DNA of 64,000 nt. Source: Glycomyces salinus. Lineage in GTDB: Bacteria; Actinomycetota; Actinomycetes; Mycobacteriales; Micromonosporaceae. This document shows, in pieces, positions 35,763-44,199 of the stretch; the stretch's first letter is position 1, and every line of letters starts with the position of its first letter. The stretch lies in contig NZ_JAELXW010000035.1 in NCBI RefSeq assembly GCF_016428645.1, positions 1-64,000 of the forward strand. The letters run 5' to 3'. Both the position numbers and the translations under genes were made by a program. The notes beneath the pieces are model-generated. The model was not told the DNA's origin, did not search any database, and saw nothing but the letters and a program-made list of their open reading frames with translations.

Positions 35763-36431
35763 ATGAAGAAGGCAACTTCCGTCGCGTTCGCGGCCGCCGC
35801 CGGCGTCGCCGCCCTCGGCGCCGCCGCCGCTCCGGCCATGGCCGAGAGCTCGGGCGTCCAGGCCGGCGACCTGTCGCTGGTCAACATCGACGCCTCCCGC
35901 GCGGCGCACTGGCAGATCTGCGGCCAGAACGTCTGCGCCCAGTCGTTCAACCAGAACTGCGACAACCGCGACCACCTCGGCAAGGGCCCCCAGTCGGGCA
36001 TCGACGCCGGCGACCTGTCCCTGGGCAACCTGGACATCTCGGACGCGGCCCACTGGCAGATCTGCGGCCAGAACGTCTTCGCCCAGTCGTTCAACCAGAA
36101 CTGCGACAACCGCGACCACATCGGCAAGGGCCCCCAGTCGGGCATCGACGCCGGCGACCTGTCCCTGGGCAACCTGGACATCTCGGACGCGGCCCACTGG
36201 CAGATCTGCGGCCAGAACGTCTTCGCCCAGTCGTTCGACCAGAACTGCGACAACCGCGACCACATCGGCCAGGGCCCCCAGTCGGGCATCGACGCCGGCG
36301 ACCTGTCCCTGGGCAACCTGGACATCTCGGACGCGGCCCACTGGCAGATCTGCGGCCAGAACGTCGGCGTCGCGCCGTCGCTCGCCCAGCAGTGCCTCAA
36401 CTACGACCACATGCCCAACACCGCCCAGTAG
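35763..36431 (+). CDS. secreted HWQICGQN-repeat protein, four repeats
   Basis: The 222-residue protein has a signal peptide (MKKATSVAFAAAAGVAALG, cleavage near APAMAE). Four repeats of 48 residues start at residue 30. Repeats 2-4 share GDLSLGNLDISDAAHWQICG almost without change, also at the DNA level. The final unit diverges after the first half (VGVAPSLAQQCLNYDH), exactly as in the sister proteins. The repeat is acidic and Asn/Gln-rich with two Cys per unit. GGGGAA precedes the ATG. Regular alternation suggests a stacked beta-type fibre or solenoid; a structural role at the cell surface is inference. Confidence 0.82.
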   Translation: MKKATSVAFAAAAGVAALGAAAAPAMAESSGVQAGDLSLVNIDASRAAHWQICGQNVCAQSFNQNCDNRDHLGKGPQSGIDAGDLSLGNLDISDAAHWQICGQNVFAQSFNQNCDNRDHIGKGPQSGIDAGDLSLGNLDISDAAHWQICGQNVFAQSFDQNCDNRDHIGQGPQSGIDAGDLSLGNLDISDAAHWQICGQNVGVAPSLAQQCLNYDHMPNTAQ

Positions 36432-36439
36432 GCGGCCCG

Positions 36440-36470
36440 GGGCGGGCCGACCCGCGCGGACGGCCCGCCC
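36440..36470 (+). terminator. hairpin after the second repeat-protein gene
   Basis: A perfect 10-bp stem (GGGCGGGCCG, 36440-36449, with 36461-36470), nine bases past the stop codon. Confidence 0.55.
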
Positions 36471-36505
36471 ACGCACATTCATTCCAGAAGGGGACTAGAG
36501 GACTC

Positions 36506-37210
36506 ATGCACAAGACCACTGCCGCCGCCGCGCTCGCCGCGGCCGGCGTCGCCGCCCTCGGAGCAGCCGCTCCGGCCATGGCCCAGAACTCCGGCGTCCA
36601 GGCCGGCGACCTGTCGCTGGTCAACATCGACGCCTCGGACGCGCTGCACTGGCAGATCTGCGGCCAGAACGTCTTCGCCCACTCGTTCGACCAGAACTGC
36701 GACAACCGCGACCACATCGGCACCGGCCCCCAGTCGGGCATCGACGCCGGCGACCTGTCGCTGGTCAACATCGACGCCTCGGACGCGCTGCACTGGCAGA
36801 TCTGCGGCCAGAACGTCTTCGCCCAATCGTTCGACCAGAACTGCGACAACCGCGACCACATCGGCCCCGGCCCGCAGTCCGGCGTGACCGCCGGCGACGT
36901 CTCCGGCGGCAACCTGGACATCTCCAGCTTCGCCCACTGGCAGATCTGCGGCCAGAACGTCTTCGCCCACTCGTTCGACCAGAACTGCGACAACCGCGAC
37001 CACATCGGCCCCGGCCCGCAGTCCGGCGAGACCGCCGGCGACGTCTCCGGCGGTAACCTGGACATCTCCAGCTTCGCCCACTGGCAGATCTGCGGCCAGA
37101 ACGTGGCCGTGGCGCCGTCGCTGAACCAGATGTGCCAGAACCAGGACCACATCAACGAGCCCGGCAACGGGACCGTGCCGCCCAAGGGCGTCGACCAGGG
37201 CGACTACTGA
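36506..37210 (+). CDS. secreted HWQICGQN-repeat protein, four repeats with acidic tail
   Basis: The 234-residue protein has a signal peptide (MHKTTAAAALAAAGVAALG, cleavage near APAMAQ). Four 48-residue repeats start at residue 29. Units 1-2 resemble those of the second protein (DLSLVNIDASDALHWQICG), and units 3-4 resemble those of the first (DVSGGNLDISSFAHWQICG), as if the gene were assembled by exchange between its neighbours. The fourth unit again ends in the variant VAVAPSLNQMC. An extra hydrophilic tail (EPGNGTVPPKGVDQGDY) is unique to this member. GAGG lies upstream of the start. Confidence 0.82.
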   Translation: MHKTTAAAALAAAGVAALGAAAPAMAQNSGVQAGDLSLVNIDASDALHWQICGQNVFAHSFDQNCDNRDHIGTGPQSGIDAGDLSLVNIDASDALHWQICGQNVFAQSFDQNCDNRDHIGPGPQSGVTAGDVSGGNLDISSFAHWQICGQNVFAHSFDQNCDNRDHIGPGPQSGETAGDVSGGNLDISSFAHWQICGQNVAVAPSLNQMCQNQDHINEPGNGTVPPKGVDQGDY

Positions 37211-37250
37211 GACCGACGGGTTTCGGTCACGCACCGAAGGTAAACCAGTA

Positions 37251-37745
37251 ATGCGACACACGAAGATTCTCGCGGCCTCTGCCGCGGCCGCCGCCGCAGC
37301 GGTCATCCCGAGCGGAGCGGCCGCGGCCTCCACACCGGACTGGCTGACGCTCGCCAACATCGAGTCCGACCAGCCCTCGCTGCTGCCGATGGTGTGCGGC
37401 GAGGACGACTCCGGGACCGTGCTCGATCCGGCCTGCGAGGGCCTGCTCGGCACCGAGCAGGACCGGGCCGCGGCCGATCTCGGAGAGCAGCTGCCGGACG
37501 CACCCGGAGGATACGGCCGGACGCTGGCCAACGTCGACCTGCGCGACTTCGCCAAATGGCAGGTCTGCGGGATCGCGGTCGGCGCGACCGGTGAAGGCTA
37601 CGACTGCGACAACTCCATCACCGGAGAACGCGAGCCGGCTGGCCCCGGCGACGCGTACTCGCTGGTCAACGCCGACACCACCGGCTCCTTCGATTGGCGC
37701 GTCTGCGGCGTCTCCGCGTTCGAGGAGGCCAGCGGGTCCTGCTGA
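37251..37745 (+). CDS. degenerate relative of the HWQICGQN-repeat proteins, secreted
   Basis: The 164-residue protein has a signal peptide (MRHTKILAASAAAAAAAV, cleavage near AAAAS). Three spaced copies of a reduced core remain: TLANIESDQPSLLPMVCGED, TLANVDLRDFAKWQVCGIAV and SLVNADTTGSFDWRVCGVSA. All keep the Asn, the aromatic or hydrophobic position and the CG pair of the HWQICGQN core. The second Cys is present in each half (DPACEG, YDCDNS, SGSC). It lacks the NQNCDNRDH segment in exact form. It follows the third repeat gene by 40 bases, so it is probably coexpressed. Function is unknown. Confidence 0.75.
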   Translation: MRHTKILAASAAAAAAAVIPSGAAAASTPDWLTLANIESDQPSLLPMVCGEDDSGTVLDPACEGLLGTEQDRAAADLGEQLPDAPGGYGRTLANVDLRDFAKWQVCGIAVGATGEGYDCDNSITGEREPAGPGDAYSLVNADTTGSFDWRVCGVSAFEEASGSC

Positions 37746-37771
37746 CCCGAACGGTTTCCGTTCATACCCAA

Positions 37772-37801
37772 CGGCCGGGACCTCCCACGAGGTCCCGGCC
37801 G
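37772..37801. terminator. bidirectional terminator between convergent genes
   Basis: A perfect 13-bp stem (CGGCCGGGACCTC, 37772-37784, with 37789-37801) around CCAC, lying between the stop codons of the repeat-relative gene and the GH95 gene. Confidence 0.85.
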
Positions 37802-37810
37802 CCCCTGCGT

Positions 37811-40087
37811 CTACAGCCGCCACACCTCGCCGGCGCGCAGCGCCACCCGGTCGCCCGCGGGCCGATCCGGTTCGGCGACCCACACCTCGGTGTCGGCCGC
37901 GGCCTCCAGCTCCAGCCGCTCCAATTGCCCCTCGCGCCAGCTCAAGCGCTTGACGGTGACCGCCCCGCGGCAGCGCAGCCCCGACACCTCGCCGTCCGGC
38001 CAGGCCGCCGGCAGGGACGGCAGCGGCTCGATCAGCGGCACCCCCTCGAAGACCCGGTGCGACTGCACCAGCATCTCGGCGACCGCGGCCGTGGTGCCGA
38101 AGTTCCCGTCGATCTGGAACGGCGGGTGCGCGCACAGCAGCGAGGCGTACACCCCGCCGTCCGCGTACGTCGCCTCCGCGTCCCTGCGGCGGAAGCCCAC
38201 CGGCGTGAGGAACTCGCCCAGCAGCCGGTGCGCGCGGTCCCCGTCGCGCAGCCGCGCCCACAGCGCGGTCTTCCACGCCAGCGACCAGCCGGTGCCCGCG
38301 TCGCCGCGGACCTCCAGGGACCGCTCCGCGGCCTCGAGCAGCTCCGGCGAACCGGTCAGCGAATCACCGGGGAAGACCCCGTACAGGTGCGAGACGTGCC
38401 GGTGGTCGACCTCGGCCTCCTCGCGCTCGACCGCCCACTCCAAGATCCGGCCGTCCGAGCCGATCCTCACCTCCGACAGACGCGGCAGCGCCTCCTTGAC
38501 CTCGCTGACGACGGCCAGTTCGGGACCGTGGACGGTCTCGGCGACCACATCGGCGGCCTCCAGGACGAACTCGAACAGCTCGCGCACCAGCGTCGCGTCC
38601 ATGGCGGTGGTCTCGTCGGCAGCCGCGGTGCCCTCGGGCGTGACGAACTGGTTCTCCGGGCTCGTGGCCGGGCTGGTCACCAGGCGCCCGTCCGAGCCCT
38701 CCGAGAGCCGGTCGAGCACGAAACGGGCCGCGCCCAGCACGATCGGGAAGCGGTCGGCCAGGAACTCCTCGTCGCGGGAGAACCGCCAGTGCTCGGCCAG
38801 GTGCATGCACAGCCACACCCCGCCCATCGGCCAGTTCTGCCACTGCGTCTCGAAGTCGCACGGCGTGGTCAGCCGCCAGAAGTCGGTGTTGTGGTGGCAG
38901 CACCAGCCGCGCGCCCCGTAGAGGGCCCGGGCGGTCTCGACCCCGGACTCGGCCAGGTCGGACACCAGGTCGAACAGCGGCTCGCCGAACTCCGGCATCC
39001 CGCAGGTCTCGGCCGGCCAGTAGTTCATCTCGACGTTGATGTTGGTGGTGTAGTCGCAGCTCCACGGCGGCTGGACCTGGTCGTTCCAGATCCCCTGGAG
39101 GTTCGCCGGCTGCGTGCCCGGACGCGAGGACGCCGCCAGCAGGTAGCGGCCGAACTGGAAGGCCAGCACCGGCAGGTGCTCGTCGCCCTCCCCGGCCGCG
39201 CGCCGGTGCAGCCGCTCGTCGAGCGTCCCCTCCGGGGCCCGGCCGAGCCGCAGGTCCACCCGGTCCATGACCTCGCGGTGGGAGGCGACGTGCTCGTCCC
39301 GGATCGCCTCCCAGCCGGCCTCGGCCGCCCGGTCCGATTCGCGCTCCACATCCTCGGCCAGGCCGTCGAGGCCGGCACCGGAGCGCATCGCCACGAAGAC
39401 GGTGACCTCGCGGCAGCCGGAGAAGCGGTGCCCGTCCCCGGACCGGGCCAGGTCGCCGTCGCAGCGCAGCCGGGCCCGCATCGCCAGGGCCCGCACGCCC
39501 TCGGTCGTGGAGTAGTCCGGCTCGTCGATCGGGTTGCTCCGCGAGGGCAGCCCCGCCGGGGCGTGCCCGGTGAGGGCCAGCTCCTCGGCTCCCGCCCGGA
39601 GGGCGCCGCCCTCGTGCGGCCAGTCGAAGGCCAACGTCAGAGCGAACGGGTCGGCCGCGCTCCACCGCAGCGCGATCACCCCGTAGCGGACCGAGACCAC
39701 CGCTTCCATGGTGACCGGACCGCGGCGGACGGCCGCGGTGCCGTCGCGCAGGTCCAGTTCGCCGGAGACGAAGTCGTCGTCGCCGGTGTGGGAGAAACGC
39801 AGCGTCCCGGCAGGCTGGTACGCCTTGGTGCTCTCGCCCTGCATGGCCCGCAGCATCCGGTCGGCCGCGTGCAGCTCGCCGCGCCGTATCGCCTCGGCCG
39901 CTTCGGCGGCGACGGCGCCGACACCCTGGGGGACCTGCCAGTCGCCCGTGCCCGCCCAGAACCCGTCCTCGTTCAGGCCGATCTCTCGGTCGCCGATCAT
40001 CGCGCCGACGCGCCCGTTGCCCAACGGCATCCCCTCGTGCCAGGCCCGCGGGGGGCGGCGGGAGACCAGTTTCAGCTCTTCCGACAT
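37811..40087 (-). CDS. GH95-family glycoside hydrolase (alpha-L-fucosidase/galactosidase type)
   Basis: The 758-residue protein has the GH95 plan: an N-terminal beta-sandwich (WHEGMPLGNGRVGAMI), then an (alpha/alpha)6 barrel with RYLLAASSRPGTQPANLQGIWN. NINVEMNYWPAE supplies the Asn pair used in catalysis. SPENQF supplies the general acid Glu, and IDGNFG supplies the Asp near the C-terminal end. It inverts and releases alpha-1,2-linked L-fucose or L-galactose from plant glycans (family knowledge). No signal peptide is seen, so it probably works in the cytoplasm on imported oligosaccharides. It stands alone and is convergent with the repeat genes. Confidence 0.92.
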   Translation of the reverse strand: MSEELKLVSRRPPRAWHEGMPLGNGRVGAMIGDREIGLNEDGFWAGTGDWQVPQGVGAVAAEAAEAIRRGELHAADRMLRAMQGESTKAYQPAGTLRFSHTGDDDFVSGELDLRDGTAAVRRGPVTMEAVVSVRYGVIALRWSAADPFALTLAFDWPHEGGALRAGAEELALTGHAPAGLPSRSNPIDEPDYSTTEGVRALAMRARLRCDGDLARSGDGHRFSGCREVTVFVAMRSGAGLDGLAEDVERESDRAAEAGWEAIRDEHVASHREVMDRVDLRLGRAPEGTLDERLHRRAAGEGDEHLPVLAFQFGRYLLAASSRPGTQPANLQGIWNDQVQPPWSCDYTTNINVEMNYWPAETCGMPEFGEPLFDLVSDLAESGVETARALYGARGWCCHHNTDFWRLTTPCDFETQWQNWPMGGVWLCMHLAEHWRFSRDEEFLADRFPIVLGAARFVLDRLSEGSDGRLVTSPATSPENQFVTPEGTAAADETTAMDATLVRELFEFVLEAADVVAETVHGPELAVVSEVKEALPRLSEVRIGSDGRILEWAVEREEAEVDHRHVSHLYGVFPGDSLTGSPELLEAAERSLEVRGDAGTGWSLAWKTALWARLRDGDRAHRLLGEFLTPVGFRRRDAEATYADGGVYASLLCAHPPFQIDGNFGTTAAVAEMLVQSHRVFEGVPLIEPLPSLPAAWPDGEVSGLRCRGAVTVKRLSWREGQLERLELEAAADTEVWVAEPDRPAGDRVALRAGEVWRL

Positions 40088-40244
40088 GCGTCCAGGATTC
40101 CATCCGGGGCGCCCCGGGCACGGCGGACCCGACCGTTACCCGATCGCAATGCAACTTCGCCGCCGGCTCGCGCGTTGAGGTACTGCCCGAAGACGAATCC
40201 GGCTCGTTCGTCGCTCAGATCCCAGAAGACGGAGTAGCAAGCAA

Positions 40245-40952
40245 GTGGAACTCAAGCAACACTTCACCAGGCTCGGCGCCCTGGCCGCGGCAGGAGCGGT
40301 CGGCACTGCGGCGGCTCTTGCCTTCGCGACTTCGGCGCAAGCTGCCGCCCAGACCATCGAGATCAACGACGGCAACGTCCCCACCACGGCCGGAGGCTAC
40401 GAAGACCAGTCTTGCGACCAGGTTCCCGGCGGTCCGCTGGACGGCCAGGACGGCTGGGTGTTCGTCCTCCCGGCGTCGGCCGGAGCCGAAGGCAACTTCA
40501 TTTCGGTCACCGCCACGTTCACCGACGGAGACGGCGCGGAGCAGATCCTCACCACCGATGGCGTCGACGGCGATGTGGTCGACGGCCAAGGCGACAACAA
40601 GGCCTACATCATCACCCCGGCCGGCTGGGAGCTCATCCACGCCGAAGCCGAAGTCGAGGACCCGAACGAAGGCGCCTTCTTCAATCTGACCCACGCCTGC
40701 CCGGGCGAGGAGCCCGACGACCAGACCACGCCTCCGGGCGACGAGACCACCACACCGGGCGAGGAGACCACCTCCCCCGGCGGTGACGAGACCAGCCCCG
40801 GCGAGACCTCGACCTCCCCGGCCGGCGGCGACACGCTGCCGACCACCGGTGCTCCGCTGACGATCGCGCTGGTCACGGCCGCCGCGCTCGCCGCCGCGGG
40901 CGCCGCGGTCTTCGTCCTGATGCACCGCCGCCGGGCCGCTCAAGACTGGTAG
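40245..40952 (+). CDS. sortase-anchored (LPXTG) surface protein
   Basis: The 235-residue protein has a signal peptide (to about residue 34, TSAQAAAQ). A beta-rich domain of about 115 residues has two Cys (CDQVP, HACPG). It is followed by a Thr/Pro/Gly/Glu-rich wall-spanning stretch with repeated TTPPGDE-like units, then LPTTG at 198-202, a hydrophobic helix and a basic tail (HRRRAAQDW). It should be cut by a class-E/F-type sortase and joined to peptidoglycan. No sortase gene lies nearby. The start is GTG 40245 behind GGAG. The role of the domain is unknown. Confidence 0.85.
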   Translation: MELKQHFTRLGALAAAGAVGTAAALAFATSAQAAAQTIEINDGNVPTTAGGYEDQSCDQVPGGPLDGQDGWVFVLPASAGAEGNFISVTATFTDGDGAEQILTTDGVDGDVVDGQGDNKAYIITPAGWELIHAEAEVEDPNEGAFFNLTHACPGEEPDDQTTPPGDETTTPGEETTSPGGDETSPGETSTSPAGGDTLPTTGAPLTIALVTAAALAAAGAAVFVLMHRRRAAQDW

Positions 40953-41112
40953 CCCCACCGGGTCCCGGCCGTTATCTAAACGTTATGCAACCGCTAGAAG
41001 CGCTCCCGCGTTTAGCAGTTGTCCCGAGCCGGGACCCGACGACTACCGCCCGCTGCTTGACGGTGCGGTCCTCGCCGCGCCCCTGGAATCCTGCCACCGG
41101 GGGCGCGGCCCC

Positions 41113-41149
41113 GACGCCCCGGAACCGTCCCCCTTGGTTCCGGGGCGTC
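41113..41149 (+). terminator. terminator after the LPXTG gene
   Basis: A perfect 14-bp stem (GACGCCCCGGAACC, 41113-41126, with 41136-41149) around a nine-base loop, in the 349-base gap between the LPXTG gene and the purine permease. No other feature was seen in that gap apart from an AT-rich TAAATT near 41213 that might be a -10 element. Confidence 0.7.
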
Positions 41150-41301
41150 ATACTGCGCACACCCCGCGCCCGCCTTCCTTCGCCATTCCGCCTCCGGCAC
41201 GGTAAATTACCCGCAGGTTCAGCGCCGAATCCGAACCCTTGAGTCCGCGAGGTGCCAGCTGCCCGGCATCCGAGCACCGTATCCATGGAGATGCCCACCA
41301 C

Positions 41302-42633
41302 ATGGCAACTGAAGAAAAAGCCCGACCCGCCGCGGGCGCCTTCGACCGGTTCTTCCACCTCAGTGAGAACCGCACCACCTGGAAACGCGAGATCCTCGCG
41401 GGCACCACCACGTTCCTGGCGATGGCCTACATCCTGGCGGTCAACCCGATCATCCTCGGCGACGCCGGTATGCCCGCCGGCGGCGTCTTCGCGGCCACCG
41501 CCGTCGCCGCCGCCACCGGATGCCTGGTCATGGGCCTGTGGGCGCGGTACCCGATCGCCCAGGCCCCCGGCATGGGCCTCAACGCCTTCTTCGCCTACAC
41601 CGTCGTGCTCACCATGGGCATCGACTGGCAGGTCGCCCTCGCCGGCACCTTCATCTCCGGCGCGCTGTTCTTCGTCCTGGCCGTCACCGGCGTCCGCGAG
41701 ATGATCGTCAACGCCATCCCCAACCAGATGAAACTCGCCACCGGCGCCGGCATCGGCCTGTTCATCGCCTTCATCGGCCTCCAGAAAGCCGGCATCGTCA
41801 CAGACGACACGGCCACCCTGGTCACCCTCGGCGACTTCCGCTCAGGCCCCACCCTCCTGGCCCTGTTCGGCCTGGTCGCGACCGTCGTCTTCCTCGTCCT
41901 CGGCTGGAAGGGCGCGGTCTTCTACGGATTGATCGCCACCACCGCGCTCGGCGTCGCCACCGGCGTCACCAACGAGGCCGCCGACCTGACCCCCGACTTC
42001 GCCTCCACGTTCGGCCAGGGCATCACGCACCTGCCCGAGGCATTCACCGGCCAGATGATCGTGGTCATCCTGACCATGCTCTTCGTCGACTTCTTCGACA
42101 CCTCCGGCACCCTGTTCGCCGTCGCCGGACAGGCCGGAATGCTCAAGGACGGGAAACTGCCGCGCGCCGGACGCGCCATGGCCTCCGACTCGATCGCCAC
42201 GATGGCCGGGGCCGTGTTCGGCACCTCGACGACCACCTCCTACATCGAGTCGTCCTCCGGTGTGGCCGTGGGCGGCCGGACGGGCCTGACCGCGGTGACC
42301 ACCGGGGCGTGGTTCCTGATCTCCCTGGTGGCCTTCCCCGTGGTGGCCATCGTCGCCGGCACCGACGCGATCATCGCCCCGGCCCTGATCGTGGTCGGCG
42401 TGCTCATGGCCAAGCAGCTCGGCGGCATCGAATGGGACCGGCTCGAGTTCGCCGTCCCGGCGTTCCTGACCCTCGTCGCGATGCCGCTGACCTATTCGAT
42501 CGCCAACGGCATCGCCCTGGGCCTGGTGTTCTACCCCCTGGTCATGATCACCAAGGGACGCTGGCGGGAAGTCCACCCGATCATGTACGGGCTGCTTCTG
42601 GTCTTCGTCGGCTACTTCTTCTTCCTCCACTAG
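41302..42633 (+). CDS. NCS2-family guanine/hypoxanthine permease
   Basis: The 443-residue, multi-helix membrane protein is of the AzgA/PbuG branch. Typical motifs are an N-terminal TTWKREILAGTTTFLAMAYI, QAPGMGLNAFFAYTVV, and VDFFDTSGTLFAVAGQAGML. A further one is GTSTTTSYIESSSGVAVGGRTGLTAV, given by its key residues TSYIES and GGRTGL at about residues 300-325. It imports purine bases using the proton gradient. ATG 41302 follows a GGAG by 11 bases. It appears monocistronic, with no purine genes nearby. Length is normal for the family. Confidence 0.92.
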   Translation: MATEEKARPAAGAFDRFFHLSENRTTWKREILAGTTTFLAMAYILAVNPIILGDAGMPAGGVFAATAVAAATGCLVMGLWARYPIAQAPGMGLNAFFAYTVVLTMGIDWQVALAGTFISGALFFVLAVTGVREMIVNAIPNQMKLATGAGIGLFIAFIGLQKAGIVTDDTATLVTLGDFRSGPTLLALFGLVATVVFLVLGWKGAVFYGLIATTALGVATGVTNEAADLTPDFASTFGQGITHLPEAFTGQMIVVILTMLFVDFFDTSGTLFAVAGQAGMLKDGKLPRAGRAMASDSIATMAGAVFGTSTTTSYIESSSGVAVGGRTGLTAVTTGAWFLISLVAFPVVAIVAGTDAIIAPALIVVGVLMAKQLGGIEWDRLEFAVPAFLTLVAMPLTYSIANGIALGLVFYPLVMITKGRWREVHPIMYGLLLVFVGYFFFLH

Positions 42634-42675
42634 CGGCCGAGGCCGGGCCGGCGCCACCGCGCCGGCCCGGCCCGT

Positions 42676-43833
42676 TCACCTCCGGCGGCCGGGCGAGGCG
42701 AGCCGGGCCCGCGAATCGCGGGCATGCAGCTGCCCGCACGCGGCGTCGACGTCTGCACCGCCCTGCCTGCGCCGCATCGCCCGCACGCCCCGATCCCGCA
42801 GGCCGCGCACGAACGCGCGCGTCCGCTCCTCGGTCGGGGACCGGAAACGCGGGTCGGCGCCGAAGGCCCGGTTGTACGGGATGACGCTGACCGGCACCAG
42901 GTCGGGGCGCGGCCGCTCGGCCACCAGGCGGGCCAGCGCCTCGACGTGCCCGCGGGTGTCGTTGACGCCGTCGATGAGCGCGTACGCCAGGAACACCCGC
43001 CGTCCCGAGGCGGCCACGTGCCGGTCGACCACGGCCAGGTTCTCGCCGAGGCTGAACCGCCGCTCCAACGGCACCAGTTCGGCGCGCTGGTCGGGGAACG
43101 GCGAATGCACCGACAAGGTGATCGTCACCTCCGGGTGCTCGGCGACCAGCCGGGCCAGGTTCGGGGCGAACCCGACTGTGGAGACGGTGATCCGCCGCGG
43201 CGACAGGCCCCCGATCGCCGGGTCGGCCAGCATGCCGAGGCCCGCGAACAGGTGCGGGTTGGCCAGGGCCTCGCCCATGCCCATGAACGCGATGCTGCGC
43301 ACCGGCGGCGCCCCGGGCCCGCGCCAGCGTCCGTCGAAGACCTGCCCGAGGATCTCGTCGGCGGTCAGGTTGCGCTCCAGACCCATCGCGCCGGTGGCGC
43401 AGAAGGTGCAGCCCAGCCCGCAACCGGCCTGGGAGGACACGCACAGCGAGGCCCAGCCGTCCCGGTAGCGGGCCCGGACGGTCTCGAACCGGACTGATCC
43501 GGTCGTCTCGAACAGGACCTTGTCGACCGCTTCGCCGCCGGACGCGGCGACCGGTTCGAGCCCGAACAGGGACGGGCCGAGCTCGTCGGCCAGCCTGCGC
43601 CGCAGGCCGGCCGGCAGCTGGTGCATGTGCTCGAAGCGGGTGCGTCCGCGCTCGCGGACGCCGTGGAGGATCGCGGTCAGCCGCCAGGGCGGCTCACCGG
43701 ACTGCTCGATGAGGCGGGCGACCGCCTCGATGCGGGTGCCGGGCGGAGGGTTGGCCAGGCCGACCGGGCTCCGGCGCCTGCGGGCCGGGGCGGGGTTCTC
43801 GGGTGCTCGACCGCGATGTTGTCGACGCGTCAA
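42676..43833 (-). CDS. Cfr-like radical-SAM 23S rRNA adenine methyltransferase
   Basis: The 385-residue protein carries the radical-SAM cluster Cys138-x3-Cys142-x2-Cys145 and the two catalytic Cys, Cys131 (LCVSSQ) and Cys366 (AACGQL), shared by RlmN and Cfr. Several motifs match Cfr rather than housekeeping RlmN: SIAFMGMGEALAN (RlmN has MGEPLLN), LSPRRITVSTVGF, SVHSPF and RRVFLAYALIDGVND. Cfr methylates A2503 at C8 of 23S rRNA and blocks several peptidyl-transferase antibiotics. The start is TTG 43833, supported by GGAAGGA seven bases upstream. It could be an intrinsic self-protection or resistance gene; C8 versus C2 activity is unproven. Confidence 0.8.
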   Translation of the reverse strand: MTRRQHRGRAPENPAPARRRRSPVGLANPPPGTRIEAVARLIEQSGEPPWRLTAILHGVRERGRTRFEHMHQLPAGLRRRLADELGPSLFGLEPVAASGGEAVDKVLFETTGSVRFETVRARYRDGWASLCVSSQAGCGLGCTFCATGAMGLERNLTADEILGQVFDGRWRGPGAPPVRSIAFMGMGEALANPHLFAGLGMLADPAIGGLSPRRITVSTVGFAPNLARLVAEHPEVTITLSVHSPFPDQRAELVPLERRFSLGENLAVVDRHVAASGRRVFLAYALIDGVNDTRGHVEALARLVAERPRPDLVPVSVIPYNRAFGADPRFRSPTEERTRAFVRGLRDRGVRAMRRRQGGADVDAACGQLHARDSRARLASPGRRR

Positions 43834-44147
43834 TGTTCTGTCCTTCCAGGTGGTTCGTTGCGGTGAAATATGCAGCGACCGGAAGGATCGATGGAGTCGT
43901 CTGAGGCGCGCGGGGCACGGCCGTGCCGAAGGGCGGACGGCGAGCGTGCCCGGGTTGCGTCAGAGCGTGGCCGAAACGGCGCGAAGGAAGGCAGGGCTGC
44001 CTAGAGTGCCGGGCCCGCGGCCCGGAGCCGAACGCGTCCGCACAGCCGGATCCACCGATCCGAACGGTGGCTCAGGCTCTAGACGCTTCAATGCCCGCCA
44101 TGGCGACGACGATAGCACCGGGCCGCCTCGCCGTCCGACTCCGCCGG
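43834..44147. other. gene-free stretch upstream of the Cfr-like gene
   Basis: No convincing gene is present. Open frames here have no ribosome binding site or family match. The stretch must include the promoter of the Cfr-like gene, but no clear -35/-10 pair or leader peptide was recognised. Confidence 0.4.
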
Positions 44148-44199
44148 GGTCTGACAGGGATGGCCGGGAGCGCGCGCTCGCGGCCATCCCTGTCAGACC
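44148..44199 (-). terminator. exceptionally long hairpin after the NatAB-like exporter operon
   Basis: A perfect 19-bp stem (44148-44166 with 44181-44199) has a loop that is itself a palindrome (GAGCGCGCGCTC, 44168-44179). It lies 55 bases beyond the exporter permease stop on the minus strand, and TTCGAAC follows on the plus side. Confidence 0.75.

Larger units (their letters stand above)
35400..37165 (+). repeat. 144-bp coding tandem repeats spread over three genes
   Basis: Ten units of 144 bases (48 codons) occur at about 35400, 35544, 35850, 35994, 36138, 36282, 36590, 36734, 36878 and 37022. Units within a gene, and several between genes, are nearly identical in DNA, including third codon positions. 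This points to recent duplication or ongoing gene conversion. Confidence 0.88.

Noticed and set aside
35313-37745. Chaplin or rodlin genes
   Set aside because: Secreted, small and Asn/Gly-rich as in those families, but the chaplin core and the rodlin motif are not recognisable by eye; HWQICGQN repeats are different.
41113-41149. Purine riboswitch before the guanine/hypoxanthine permease
   Set aside because: Only a single long stem is present, with no three-way junction or conserved loop bases. A terminator of the preceding gene explains it.
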